Source of the DNA: Alkalicoccus daliensis
GTDB taxonomy: Bacteria > Bacillota > Bacilli > Bacillales > Salisediminibacteriaceae
NCBI RefSeq assembly: GCF_900103955.1
Contig: NZ_FNIL01000009.1
Span: forward strand, 1 to 64,000
DNA length: 64,000 nucleotides
Direction: 5' to 3'
The position numbers were made by a program, and so were the translations under genes. The notes beneath the pieces were generated by a model. That model ran no database searches. It saw only the letters and a program-made list of their open reading frames with translations, and was not told where the DNA came from. Positions within the stretch are counted from its first letter, which is position 1. Each line of letters opens with the position of its first letter. Positions 25,714 to 32,980 of the stretch are shown here, piece after piece.

Positions 25714-26337
25714 GTGTGGAAAAATATTATACAATCAAAAGCAGAGCTGCGTGAATTGCTGGGAGAACCAAGTGAACTGGCGCAAAATAAGGTGATTGAC
25801 CGCTTGGATGAGCACTGCAGAAACTTTATCGCGCAATCCCCGTTTGTTCTGCTGGGGACCTCCGGCATCAGCGGCAGAGGTGACGTGTCCCCGCGTGGTG
25901 ACGCGCCGGGTTTTGTGAAGGTAGTAAATGAAAAGCACCTGGTGATTCCCGAACGTCCGGGAAATAAAAGGGTGGATTCACTGCAGAATATACTGGAAAA
26001 CCCTCAGGTAGGGCTGCTGTTCTTTATACCGGGTCTGGGGGAAACACTTCGCATTAATGGAAAAGCAGTGATTCTTAAAGATCCTGAGTTGCTGGAGACT
26101 ATGGCAGTGAATAAAAAAGTGCCACTTCTAGGAATAGGAGTAGAAGCAGAAGAATGCTTTATTCACTGTGCCAAAGCGTTTAAAAGATCGCAGCTTTGGG
26201 AGCCGGAAAGCTGGCCGGAGAAAGCAGCGCTTCCTTCTGCAGCCAGAATGATAAAAGCACATGCAGACCTGGAGAAAATGACGGAAGCAGAGTTAGAAGA
26301 CCGGCTTCAGAAAGGTTATGAACAGAAGCTTTACTGA
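25714..26337 (+). CDS. PPOX-type FMN-binding flavoprotein (MSMEG_1061-like)
   Basis: A 207-residue pyridoxamine-phosphate-oxidase-fold protein: CRNFIAQSPFVLLGTSGISGRGDVSPRGD forms the FMN-binding barrel start, then VIPERPGNKRVDSLQNILENPQVGLLFFIPG and LRINGKAVI. The family's exact reaction is not known; F420- or FMN-dependent redox is typical. GTG at 25714 follows AAAGGAG; the ATG at 25672, which touches the acylase stop, has no ribosome site. Probably cotranscribed with the acylase. Confidence 0.75.
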   Translation: MWKNIIQSKAELRELLGEPSELAQNKVIDRLDEHCRNFIAQSPFVLLGTSGISGRGDVSPRGDAPGFVKVVNEKHLVIPERPGNKRVDSLQNILENPQVGLLFFIPGLGETLRINGKAVILKDPELLETMAVNKKVPLLGIGVEAEECFIHCAKAFKRSQLWEPESWPEKAALPSAARMIKAHADLEKMTEAELEDRLQKGYEQKLY

Positions 26338-26403
26338 CATTGAGTCATTTTCTCAAAGGCATCATCTTCCCATCACAAAATAAAAGGACACAGCCGGACA
26401 CGC

Positions 26404-26440
26404 TGAAAAACCTTTCTCTAAAAAAGAGAAAGGTTTTTCA
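26404..26440. terminator. Bidirectional rho-independent terminator, 15-bp stem
   Basis: TGAAAAACCTTTCTC and its exact complement flank a 7-base A-rich loop between the convergent flavoprotein and YflT genes. Confidence 0.9.
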
Positions 26441-26475
26441 GGAGGGCCATAGAATATTTTTCCCGTGTGAAGCAA

Positions 26476-26820
26476 TTAAAAGTCGACTTCATCCTGATTT
26501 GTAACAACGAGCAGCGTTTTTCCTTTATCAAGCTCTTCTTCAAGCTCGTCTGCTTTGTCGGAAGATAGACCAATTTCTTTCATCTTCGTACGAAGTTTGT
26601 CTCCTTTATTGCGGAAAACATTCTTCAGCGTTGTGCCTACACCGATTTCACTAACCCCGATTTTATTTGCATCAGTATTTTTACGGTTTCTGCGTTCATG
26701 ACTGTTATCATGGCTCAGTATATAAATATCATCGTCAGAGACACCGCTTTCCCGTAAATTGTTAATAGATTCATTTAGTGTTTCGTCATTGTGAAACAGT
26801 TTCCATTTTGGACTGCTCAT
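26476..26820 (-). CDS. YflT-domain general stress protein (third, divergent)
   Basis: A 114-residue protein at the short end of the YflT family. It keeps the alternating pattern (LFHNDETLNESINNLRESGVSDDDIYILSHD, then LKNVFRNKGDKLRTKMKEIGLSSDKADELEEELDKGKTLLVV). The W of the other two copies is lost. It faces a divergent SDR gene across an intergenic region that holds two back-to-back SigB-like promoters. Function unknown; stress role inferred from family. Confidence 0.7.
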   Translation of the reverse strand: MSSPKWKLFHNDETLNESINNLRESGVSDDDIYILSHDNSHERRNRKNTDANKIGVSEIGVGTTLKNVFRNKGDKLRTKMKEIGLSSDKADELEEELDKGKTLLVVTNQDEVDF

Positions 26821-26879
26821 ATTATTGCCTCCTTTAGTTAATTAAGTAAAGACTGGACAGGACTGCCACTACTATCTGC

Positions 26880-26905
26880 TTACCCTTTCCTGCGAAAAAT
26901 AAATC
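26880..26905 (-). promoter_or_regulatory. Weak SigB-like promoter for YflT copy 3
   Basis: On the minus strand GATTTA-N14-GGGTAA; the -10 is good, the -35 poor. Confidence 0.35.
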
Positions 26906-26937
26906 TAAAGAAATTCTTAATGGCTCTTTTTCAGCAA

Positions 26938-26963
26938 GTTTCCTTTAGCGCAGAACTGGGTAG
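26938..26963 (+). promoter_or_regulatory. Candidate SigB promoter for SDR gene
   Basis: GTTTCC-N14-GGGTAG, 44 bases before the SDR start at 27008. Confidence 0.6.
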
Positions 26964-27007
26964 AAGAGAGACATGCAGGATAAACTTTTAAAGGTGGTTT
27001 TCATATA

Positions 27008-27754
27008 ATGGACTGGAATAATAAAACGATAGTAATTACAGGAGCAAGCAGCGGTATTGGAGAGGCAACCGCAGCCCGTTTCGCGAAGGAAGGAGCAAAT
27101 GTTGTACTGGCAGCCAGACGGGAAGAACGCTTGGAAGAAATAAAGCAGCGATTTATCGATTCTCCGGGAACGGTGGATTATAAACCGACAGATGTGACTT
27201 CCCAGCAGCAGATGGAAGAGCTGATATCATTTGCAATAGACAGATTCGGCCAGGTGGATGTCTTATTTAATAACGCGGGACTAATGCCTCTCAGCTTTTT
27301 GGAAAAGAAAAAAGTAGATGAGTGGGATAAAATGATCGATGTGAATATTAAGGGAGTATTATATGGAATCGGTGCAGTGCTGCCGCATATGAAAGAGCGG
27401 AACAGCGGACATATTCTTACTACTTCTTCTATTGCAGGGCACGAAGTAATGCCCGCAGGCGCAGTTTACTGCGGTACAAAATTTGCTGCACGAGTGATTA
27501 TGGAGGGACTTGGCAAAGAATTAGCGAGTACTGATATTCGCACCACTTCCATTTCACCTGGAGTAGTGGATACAGAATTAATGGATTCCATCTCTGATGA
27601 TGATGCACTTAACATGATGAAGGAAGGCCTTGCGAAAAGTGAAATGACTCCTCTTAAAGGAGAGGATATTGCAGAAGCAGTATTCTATACAGTAAATCAG
27701 CCTTCACATGTAGATGTAAATGAAATTATTATCCGGCCGACGAAGCAGGGATAA
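27008..27754 (+). CDS. SDR-family oxidoreductase
   Basis: A 248-residue classical short-chain dehydrogenase: TGASSGIGEATA (NADP site), AARREERLEE with the Arg pair favouring NADPH, NNAGLMPLS, Ser in TTSSIAGHE and YCGTK as the catalytic pair. The general type is YdfG/serine-dehydrogenase-like; the substrate is not determined. The SigB-like promoter suggests a stress role, consistent with SigB-dependent SDRs in B. subtilis. Ends at a shared terminator with hpt. Confidence 0.85.
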   Translation: MDWNNKTIVITGASSGIGEATAARFAKEGANVVLAARREERLEEIKQRFIDSPGTVDYKPTDVTSQQQMEELISFAIDRFGQVDVLFNNAGLMPLSFLEKKKVDEWDKMIDVNIKGVLYGIGAVLPHMKERNSGHILTTSSIAGHEVMPAGAVYCGTKFAARVIMEGLGKELASTDIRTTSISPGVVDTELMDSISDDDALNMMKEGLAKSEMTPLKGEDIAEAVFYTVNQPSHVDVNEIIIRPTKQG

Positions 27755-27773
27755 TCAGTGAAGATAGAAAAAG

Positions 27774-27812
27774 AGCCCGTTCTCCGGCAAATAACTGGAG
27801 GCGGGCTTTTTT
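27774..27812. terminator. Bidirectional terminator
   Basis: AGCCCG pairs with CGGGCT, with an inner CTCC/GGAG extension, between the convergent SDR and hpt genes. Confidence 0.75.
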
Positions 27813-27816
27813 CAAT

Positions 27817-28353
27817 TTATGCATCTTCCGTTTTTTTCACGCTTGCAATATAAGGAAGCTGGCGGTACTGCTGTGCGTAGTCGATTCCGTAACCGACAAT
27901 AAATTCATCAGGAATAACAAAACCTACATAATCAATCGGAAGATCTACTTTACGGCGCTCCGGTTTATCAAGCAGTGTGCATATCGCCATTTTTTTCGGC
28001 TTGTGCATCTTCAAGTGATCCATCAGGAAATGGAGCGTTAATCCACTGTCGACTATATCTTCTACCACCACTACATTTTCACCGGTAATATTACTGTCAA
28101 GGTCTTTCAAAAGCCTAACTTTTCCTGTCGTGTGTGTTTGATTTCCGTAACTTGATACAGAAATAAAATCCACCTGTACATTATTTTTAAACTCACGCAT
28201 CAAATCTGCAGCGAACACAAAAGATCCTTTTAATACAGCGATAATTACTACTGGTTCATTGTTAAAGTCTTTCTCAATTTCTGCAGCAAGTTCTTTTACA
28301 CGCTGTTTAATCTGCTGCTCAGACAACATCGTATCGTTAATTTCGTAACCCAT
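27817..28353 (-). CDS. hpt: Hypoxanthine phosphoribosyltransferase
   Basis: A 178-residue purine-salvage enzyme making IMP/GMP from PRPP. The PRPP loop is VVVVEDIVDSGLTL, with the earlier LKGSFVFAADL and the catalytic loop SVSSYGNQTHTTGK. Start ATG at 28353 with AAAGAGGGT. Unlike the usual tilS-hpt-ftsH arrangement in Bacillus the gene stands alone between an SDR and an NTF2-like gene, so it may be a second paralog or a relocated copy. Confidence 0.9.
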   Translation of the reverse strand: MGYEINDTMLSEQQIKQRVKELAAEIEKDFNNEPVVIIAVLKGSFVFAADLMREFKNNVQVDFISVSSYGNQTHTTGKVRLLKDLDSNITGENVVVVEDIVDSGLTLHFLMDHLKMHKPKKMAICTLLDKPERRKVDLPIDYVGFVIPDEFIVGYGIDYAQQYRQLPYIASVKKTEDA

Positions 28354-28481
28354 AGCTCGTACCCTCTTTCCTATGTAGAATCACTTAGTATTCTACTGCC
28401 TCCTGAGGAGAATGTAAAATTTTCTTTCAATAGATCCGGAAATTCGATAAGCTTGGATTATAAAGATGGAGGGATTAAATC

Positions 28482-28850
28482 ATGAAAACGAAAAACCATA
28501 TTTTTTTAGAGGAATTTAATGAGGCATTCGCAAAAAATGATATAGCGCACATATTGGAAAGCATTACAGATGATATTACCTGGAAAATGGCTGGAGATAT
28601 CACGCTTCATGGCAAAGAAGAAGTAGAAAAAGCGCTGCGCGCTATGGAAAATCCTCCACAGGTGGAACTTGCACTGGATCGTTTATTTATTCATGGGAGA
28701 GATGCGGCAGCGAACGGTATTATTACGATGACCAAGGAGGATGGCACGGTAAAAAAATATGAATTTTGTGATGTCTATGCCTTTCATCAGTATAAAGGTG
28801 GCAAAATACGTAAACTGACTTCGTACGTGGTAGAAGCGAAAGAAGAATAG
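28482..28850 (+). CDS. NTF2-like / SnoaL-type small protein
   Basis: A 122-residue cone-barrel protein: FNEAFAKNDIAHILESITDDITWKMAGD, then HGKEEVEKALRAM, then EFCDVYAFHQYKGGKIRKLTSYVVEAK, the order seen in the SnoaL-like superfamily. Such proteins bind small hydrophobic ligands or act as hydrolases/isomerases. Ribosome site GATGGAGGGA. Monocistronic with its own terminator. Confidence 0.75.
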   Translation: MKTKNHIFLEEFNEAFAKNDIAHILESITDDITWKMAGDITLHGKEEVEKALRAMENPPQVELALDRLFIHGRDAAANGIITMTKEDGTVKKYEFCDVYAFHQYKGGKIRKLTSYVVEAKEE

Positions 28851-28860
28851 GAGTTTGAGA

Positions 28861-28890
28861 AAAGTGCTTCAGAGAATTGAAGCACTTTCT
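28861..28890 (+). terminator. Rho-independent terminator
   Basis: AAAGTGCTTC pairs with GAAGCACTTT, immediately upstream of the first ArsR box. Confidence 0.75.
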
Positions 28891-28894
28891 ATAT

Positions 28895-28910
28895 ATCAAA
28901 AATATTTGAT
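28895..28910. promoter_or_regulatory. ArsR-type operator 1
   Basis: ATCAA-AAATAT-TTGAT, an inverted repeat just upstream of the arsR -35 box. Confidence 0.7.
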
Positions 28911-28917
28911 TTAATAC

Positions 28918-28946
28918 TTGTATTTTTAAGTAAGGCAGTTTATATT
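28918..28946 (+). promoter_or_regulatory. SigA promoter of arsR
   Basis: TTGTAT-N17-TATATT, bracketed by operators 1 and 2. Confidence 0.7.
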
Positions 28947-28953
28947 TATATTA

Positions 28954-28969
28954 ATCAAAAAAAATTGAT
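28954..28969. promoter_or_regulatory. ArsR-type operator 2
   Basis: ATCAA-AAAAAA-TTGAT between the -10 box and the arsR ribosome site. Confidence 0.7.
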
Positions 28970-28985
28970 GTAAGGAGAGCTGATT

Positions 28986-29294
28986 ATGCGATTTGAAATT
29001 CCATTGCAGCAAACAGACTTTAAAGCCTATGAAAAGAAATTCAAAGCTTTGGCTGATGAAAAAAGACTGCATCTCTTGTCTATTCTCTGCCAGGAAGGTC
29101 CGGCCTGTGTATGCGATCTGACTGAAAAACTGGAACTGCCGCAGTCAAAACTGTCCTACCACTTAAAAATACTTATGGATGCAGAGATGCTTGTCCGGGA
29201 AAAGCGGGGGACTTGGAATTACTATTCTATTAACAGCGAAGTGATTGACCACCTCTTATCAGAGCAACTCTGCTGCGTTTTCCGCCCGGCTTAA
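28986..29294 (+). CDS. arsR: ArsR/SmtB-family metalloid-responsive repressor
   Basis: A 102-residue winged-helix repressor. ADEKRLHLLSILCQEGPACVCDLTEKLELPQSKLSYHLKIL spans the DNA-binding core; CVCDL in helix alpha-3 is the arsenite-binding pattern of ArsR. Two extra cysteines near the C-terminus (EQLCCVF) could be a third ligand. Stop lies inside a GC-rich hairpin (GCCCGGCTTAAGCCGGG) that may act as weak attenuator before arsP. Four matching operators surround the gene. Confidence 0.88.
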   Translation: MRFEIPLQQTDFKAYEKKFKALADEKRLHLLSILCQEGPACVCDLTEKLELPQSKLSYHLKILMDAEMLVREKRGTWNYYSINSEVIDHLLSEQLCCVFRPA

Positions 29295-29318
29295 GCCGGG
29301 TGCTTTCAAGGATTAAAC

Positions 29319-29334
29319 ATCAAAATAATTTGAT
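29319..29334. promoter_or_regulatory. ArsR-type operator 3
   Basis: ATCAA-AATAAT-TTGAT in the arsR-arsP gap. Confidence 0.65.
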
Positions 29335-29345
29335 GTAATCAATAT

Positions 29346-29361
29346 ATCAAAAATAATTGAT
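29346..29361. promoter_or_regulatory. ArsR-type operator 4
   Basis: ATCAA-AAATAA-TTGAT, 11 bases before the arsP start. Confidence 0.65.
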
Positions 29362-29372
29362 GAAATGAGGTA

Positions 29373-30248
29373 ATGGAAATGGAAGTACTGCAGAGCTTTT
29401 TTGCAATCATGGTGAAGTTAACAGTTTTATTCGTTGGAATTTCTTTTGTACTGCACTTGTTTCAAGTATTTATTCCTTATGAAAAAATGGAAAAGTGGCT
29501 GCGGCAATCGAACCCGGTAACGGGAGGAGTGGTTGCCCTGACTTTTGCTTTTTTCACACCTTTTTGTTCCTGCTCTACCATCCCTGTAATTGTCAATCTG
29601 CTGAAAAACAATGTACGGTTTGGAACAGTGATGGTATTTTTATTTGCGTCTCCGGTGCTGGATCCCACGATACTCACGATTATGGGTGTCATTATGGGAT
29701 GGGAAACTGCTGTTATGTATACGATACTTACTTCTCTTATTGCTTTGACAATTGGACTGGTGCTGGAAGCTTTCGGCTTTGAAAAATCTCTGAAGCCGGT
29801 AGTAATGAGAGAACCAAACAGGAAGAAAACCAGCTTTTCCCCAAAACGGGCCTGGCTGGAAACTTGGAAAACGATGAAAACGGTCTATCCCTACTTGCTT
29901 ATCGGTGCTGCAGTTGGAGCAGTTATCCACGGCGTCGTCCCTGCGGAATTTATCAGCACCTATTTCGGCGGAGATGCATGGTGGCTGATCCCGGTGGCAG
30001 CCGTGGCAGGAATTCCGCTTTACATCCGGCTTTCCAGTATGATTCCTATTTCGCAGGTGCTGATCGTGAACGGGATGGCGCTTGGTCCCGTCATGGCAAT
30101 GATGATCAGTTCGGCCGGGGCAAGCCTGCCGGAATTAGTGCTCTTAAAGTCTATTTTTAAAAGGGAACTGATAGCTGTATTTGTAGTATCTGTAGTGGCA
30201 ATGTCTACAATTTCAGGCTTTCTGTTTTATTGGACGCAGTGGCTGTAA
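29373..30248 (+). CDS. arsP: ArsP-family permease (organoarsenical efflux type)
   Basis: A 291-residue membrane protein of the ArsP/DUF318 permease family with about eight helices. The signature is FFTPFCSCSTIP (two cysteines flanking Ser) followed by ASPVLDPTIL and, in the second half, the repeat-like IPLYIRLSSMIPISQVL. ArsP exports trivalent organoarsenicals; a general metalloid role is possible. It sits 78 bases after arsR with two further operators, so it is probably controlled by the same repressor. Confidence 0.82.
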   Translation: MEMEVLQSFFAIMVKLTVLFVGISFVLHLFQVFIPYEKMEKWLRQSNPVTGGVVALTFAFFTPFCSCSTIPVIVNLLKNNVRFGTVMVFLFASPVLDPTILTIMGVIMGWETAVMYTILTSLIALTIGLVLEAFGFEKSLKPVVMREPNRKKTSFSPKRAWLETWKTMKTVYPYLLIGAAVGAVIHGVVPAEFISTYFGGDAWWLIPVAAVAGIPLYIRLSSMIPISQVLIVNGMALGPVMAMMISSAGASLPELVLLKSIFKRELIAVFVVSVVAMSTISGFLFYWTQWL

Positions 30249-30428
30249 TTATCGTTTGGGAAATCCCCTTCTTTCTGCGTAAGAAACGCAGAGGAAGCAG
30301 ACCTGCATCGGCGTGCCGGTTTCATCTTCGTATTTTTGCGTTTCATTTGATGGACGCTTACAAAAGTAACATGTCTTTTTCACGAAGACGCCCTGAATTT
30401 TTTGTTTTAATCTGGTGAAAGTACCCAT
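30249..30428 (-). CDS. Small zinc-ribbon-like protein
   Basis: A 59-residue protein with CYFC and CFLC pairs about 25 residues apart in the middle, a pattern expected for a zinc ribbon. It opens with a basic N-terminal segment (FTRLKQKIQGVFVKKT). The ATG at 30428 is 9 bases after AAAGGAAG; a TTG at 30434 is possible. It ends one base after the arsP stop with no terminator between, which is unusual for convergent genes. No family recognised. Confidence 0.65.
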   Translation of the reverse strand: MGTFTRLKQKIQGVFVKKTCYFCKRPSNETQKYEDETGTPMQVCFLCVSYAERRGFPKR

Positions 30429-30549
30429 CGGCAATATCTTCCTTTCAAATATGCTGAGCTCTATTTTATCATCTTTGAGGAAGCTCCTCTTTCTTTTTGC
30501 TTAGGCTCTCTTCAAGCTTAGTTGAAGGGAGAGCATTAGACGAGATGAT

Positions 30550-30574
30550 GTTTATACGTAAATGTGAGGGGAAT
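30550..30574 (+). promoter_or_regulatory. Candidate SigB promoter for SDR gene
   Basis: GTTTAT-N13-GGGAAT, 41 bases before the SDR start at 30616; the best SigB match on the plus strand. Confidence 0.7.
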
Positions 30575-30615
30575 AAGACACTTATCACAATTACCGTAAA
30601 CAGGAGGCATATAGC

Positions 30616-31401
30616 ATGAGTAAAACAATATTTTTTACAGGTGCCGGAACAGGCCTGGCAAAAGGAGCAGCAATAGGGTTAGCCAAGGAAGGGCACAAAA
30701 TCATTGCATCAGTTGAAAATCATCCGCAGATTACCTCTTTAAGAGAAGCGGCAGATAGAGAAGGCGTAGAAATGGAAATCTTTAAGATGGATATTACTAA
30801 TCCAGCAGACCGAGCACGGATGGACCGCTATGATTACGATATTTTCGTAGCAAATGCAGCTGTGAACGAAGGCGGACCGCTGGGAGAAGTGCCGATGTCT
30901 GCATTCCGCAATTTGTTTGAAGTGAACGTGTTCAGTACGCTCGAGACTGCCAGGATCGCCGCAGCACATTTTGTGGAAAAACGCAGCGGTAAGATTATTT
31001 TTATGTCCTCGATGGCCGGACTGATGTCTTCTGGCTATGTTGGACTCTACGCAGCATCCAAACATGCGGTGGAAGCAATCGCCAAGGCCATGTACGATGA
31101 AATGCAGGAATTTAACGTACAGGTGGCGACCATCAATCCAGGGCCGTTTGCCACTGGATTTAATGACCGGGCAGTAGAAGAAAAATGGGAATGGTATGAT
31201 GAAGATGTGCACTACTCGCCGAAAGATAAAATGAAAGAAAAGGATAAAGGCACCGAAAACCAGTTTGACCCGGAAGATATGATTGCAAAAATGGTAGAAA
31301 TTATTCCTAAAGACTCTCATAAATTCCGTACTGCCTATCCAGAGGAAACAGCAGAATCAATGCGCGAAGAGGAAAAGGAAAACTGGGAAAAAGAAATCTA
31401 A
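30616..31401 (+). CDS. SDR-family oxidoreductase
   Basis: A 261-residue short-chain dehydrogenase: TGAGTGLAKGAA (cofactor site), NAA instead of NAG, Ser in MSSMAGLMSSG and YAASK as catalytic pair. An additional charged segment (DKMKEKDKGTENQFDPEDM) lies near the C-terminus. ATG preceded by CAGGAGGC. The SigB-like promoter indicates general-stress expression. Substrate unknown. Confidence 0.85.
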   Translation: MSKTIFFTGAGTGLAKGAAIGLAKEGHKIIASVENHPQITSLREAADREGVEMEIFKMDITNPADRARMDRYDYDIFVANAAVNEGGPLGEVPMSAFRNLFEVNVFSTLETARIAAAHFVEKRSGKIIFMSSMAGLMSSGYVGLYAASKHAVEAIAKAMYDEMQEFNVQVATINPGPFATGFNDRAVEEKWEWYDEDVHYSPKDKMKEKDKGTENQFDPEDMIAKMVEIIPKDSHKFRTAYPEETAESMREEEKENWEKEI

Positions 31402-31507
31402 AATCAAGTGGAAAATCCGGAGGTGTAACAGCCTGCGGATTTTTTACTGTGAAATGAGAGGCTGTGGTAAAATGAGGAAAATACTTTTGGAGAGGAAATT
31501 GTGAAAC

Positions 31508-32107
31508 ATGGAAACACTGCGTATTTTCAATGAAAACTATCAGCAAATTGGGGAAATGAGCAGAGAAGAAGTCCACTGGACCGGAACATGGCACGAGACA
31601 TTTCATTTGTGGATTCTTACAGTCGAAGAAGACAAAGAATATATTCATTTTCAAGTGCGAAGCCAGTCAAAAAAAGATTTCCCTGGGCTGCTTGATATAA
31701 CTTCGGCAGGTCATCTGCTTGCATCTGAAAAAAAGGAAGACGGTCTGAGAGAAGTAAGAGAAGAAATAGGACTCTTACTGGAACTGCAGGAACTGGATTA
31801 CATAGGACTGCTGAATGATGAACTTTTACTGGAAGATTTTCAAGATAGAGAAATGTGTCATACATATTTTTATAGAGCTGCTGCAGAAATATGGGTTTCT
31901 TACCGATTTAATGAAGAGGTCCAGGGGATGGTTAAAATAGAAAAGAAAGCATTCCGTCAATTATGGCAAGGGGAGATAAATAAAATAGAAGGGACCAGCT
32001 TATCCCACAAAGGCGATGAGTCTGACGGTAAATCAGTCTCATTAACAAAAAGAGATTTCGTTCCACATTCGGATTCCTATATGAGAAGAGTTTTAAACGC
32101 AATATAA
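31508..32107 (+). CDS. Nudix hydrolase
   Basis: A 199-residue Nudix protein of the isopentenyl-diphosphate-isomerase-like branch. The Nudix box is GHLLASEKKEDGLREVREEIGL, with the standard G-x5-E-x7-RE-x2-EE-x-G pattern. The N-terminal YQQIGEMSREEVHWTGTWHETFHLWIL is typical of this branch, where substrates are nucleotide diphosphates or similar. ATG at 31508 with GGAGAGGAAATTGTG upstream. Confidence 0.85.
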   Translation: METLRIFNENYQQIGEMSREEVHWTGTWHETFHLWILTVEEDKEYIHFQVRSQSKKDFPGLLDITSAGHLLASEKKEDGLREVREEIGLLLELQELDYIGLLNDELLLEDFQDREMCHTYFYRAAAEIWVSYRFNEEVQGMVKIEKKAFRQLWQGEINKIEGTSLSHKGDESDGKSVSLTKRDFVPHSDSYMRRVLNAI

Positions 32108-32141
32108 TAACTTCAACAGATGATGGAAGGGAATGAATGAA

Positions 32142-32261
32142 ATGGAATTTTTCATATTTTCACTTGCCGCAGCAGGATTTGCGCTGCCTGCCTTAACTTC
32201 TCACAAAGTAGAAAAACTGGAAAAACAAATCGAGCAGCTGGAAGAGAGGTACAGAAAATGA
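32142..32261 (+). CDS. Small membrane protein with coiled tail, 39 residues
   Basis: MEFFIFSLAAAGFALPAL is a membrane segment, followed by a short coiled-coil (KVEKLEKQIEQLEERYRK). Its TGA overlaps the ATG of the following GNAT gene (ATGA), so the two are translationally coupled. A GGAAGGG site lies about 10 bases before the chosen ATG at 32142; ATG 32133 is too close. No known family. Confidence 0.6.
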   Translation: MEFFIFSLAAAGFALPALTSHKVEKLEKQIEQLEERYRK

Positions 32262-32827
32262 AACCGATTCTCTTTGATTTTCCAAACCAGTTTGAAACAG
32301 AAAATTTATTCATCAGACTGCCGCTTCCCGGCGATGGGGAAGCAGTATATGAAGCAAAAAAAGCATCAGCTGAACAATTGAATTTATGGCTGCCGTTTAT
32401 CCCGACAGATGAAGAGCCGGAGAAAACCGAAGCGAATATCCGGGATGCTTATGCGAAATTTATGATGCGCGAAGATCTGCGGTTACATATATTTTTAAAA
32501 CAGTCGCATCAATTTATTGGCTGTACAGGACTTCACCGCATTGACTGGAGCATTCCAAAATTCGAGATCGGATATTGGATGGATATACGCTGGAGCGGAA
32601 GAGGCTACATGACGGAAGCTGTCGAGGGAGTAACGAAGTTTGCAGCTGAAACCCTGCGGGCGAAACGCGTGGAGATCCGGTGCGATACACTTAATACGAA
32701 AAGCAAAGCGATCCCGGAAAGATTAGGATTTGAGCTGGAAGCTGTATTGAAAAACGATAAAAGAGATCCAGCGGGAGACCTGAGGGATACTTGTGTATTC
32801 GTTAAAATATGGGAGGATGAAAATTGA
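32258..32827 (+). CDS. GNAT acetyltransferase (RimJ/RimL-like)
   Basis: A 189-residue acetyl-CoA-dependent N-acetyltransferase: FETENLFIRLPLPGDGEAVYEAKK at the start, IGYWMDIRWSGRGYMTEAV for acetyl-CoA binding (R-x2-GRG) and ERLGFELEAVLKND in motif B. Similar to Bacillus YdaF-type ribosomal-protein acetyltransferases. Coupled to the upstream small ORF. Target unknown. Confidence 0.85.
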   Translation: MKPILFDFPNQFETENLFIRLPLPGDGEAVYEAKKASAEQLNLWLPFIPTDEEPEKTEANIRDAYAKFMMREDLRLHIFLKQSHQFIGCTGLHRIDWSIPKFEIGYWMDIRWSGRGYMTEAVEGVTKFAAETLRAKRVEIRCDTLNTKSKAIPERLGFELEAVLKNDKRDPAGDLRDTCVFVKIWEDEN

Positions 32828-32980
32828 CTGAATAAAGATTCTGTTATAGATAATGAAGGCATACCGTAAAACTGCATCCTGAGCGAATCATCGAAAGCCT
32901 TAATTTTCAGAAAGTAAACATCATTTCCCTTAAACAAGGGTAATATTAAATGAACTTACTTTTAAGAAAGAGGTGGTTTC

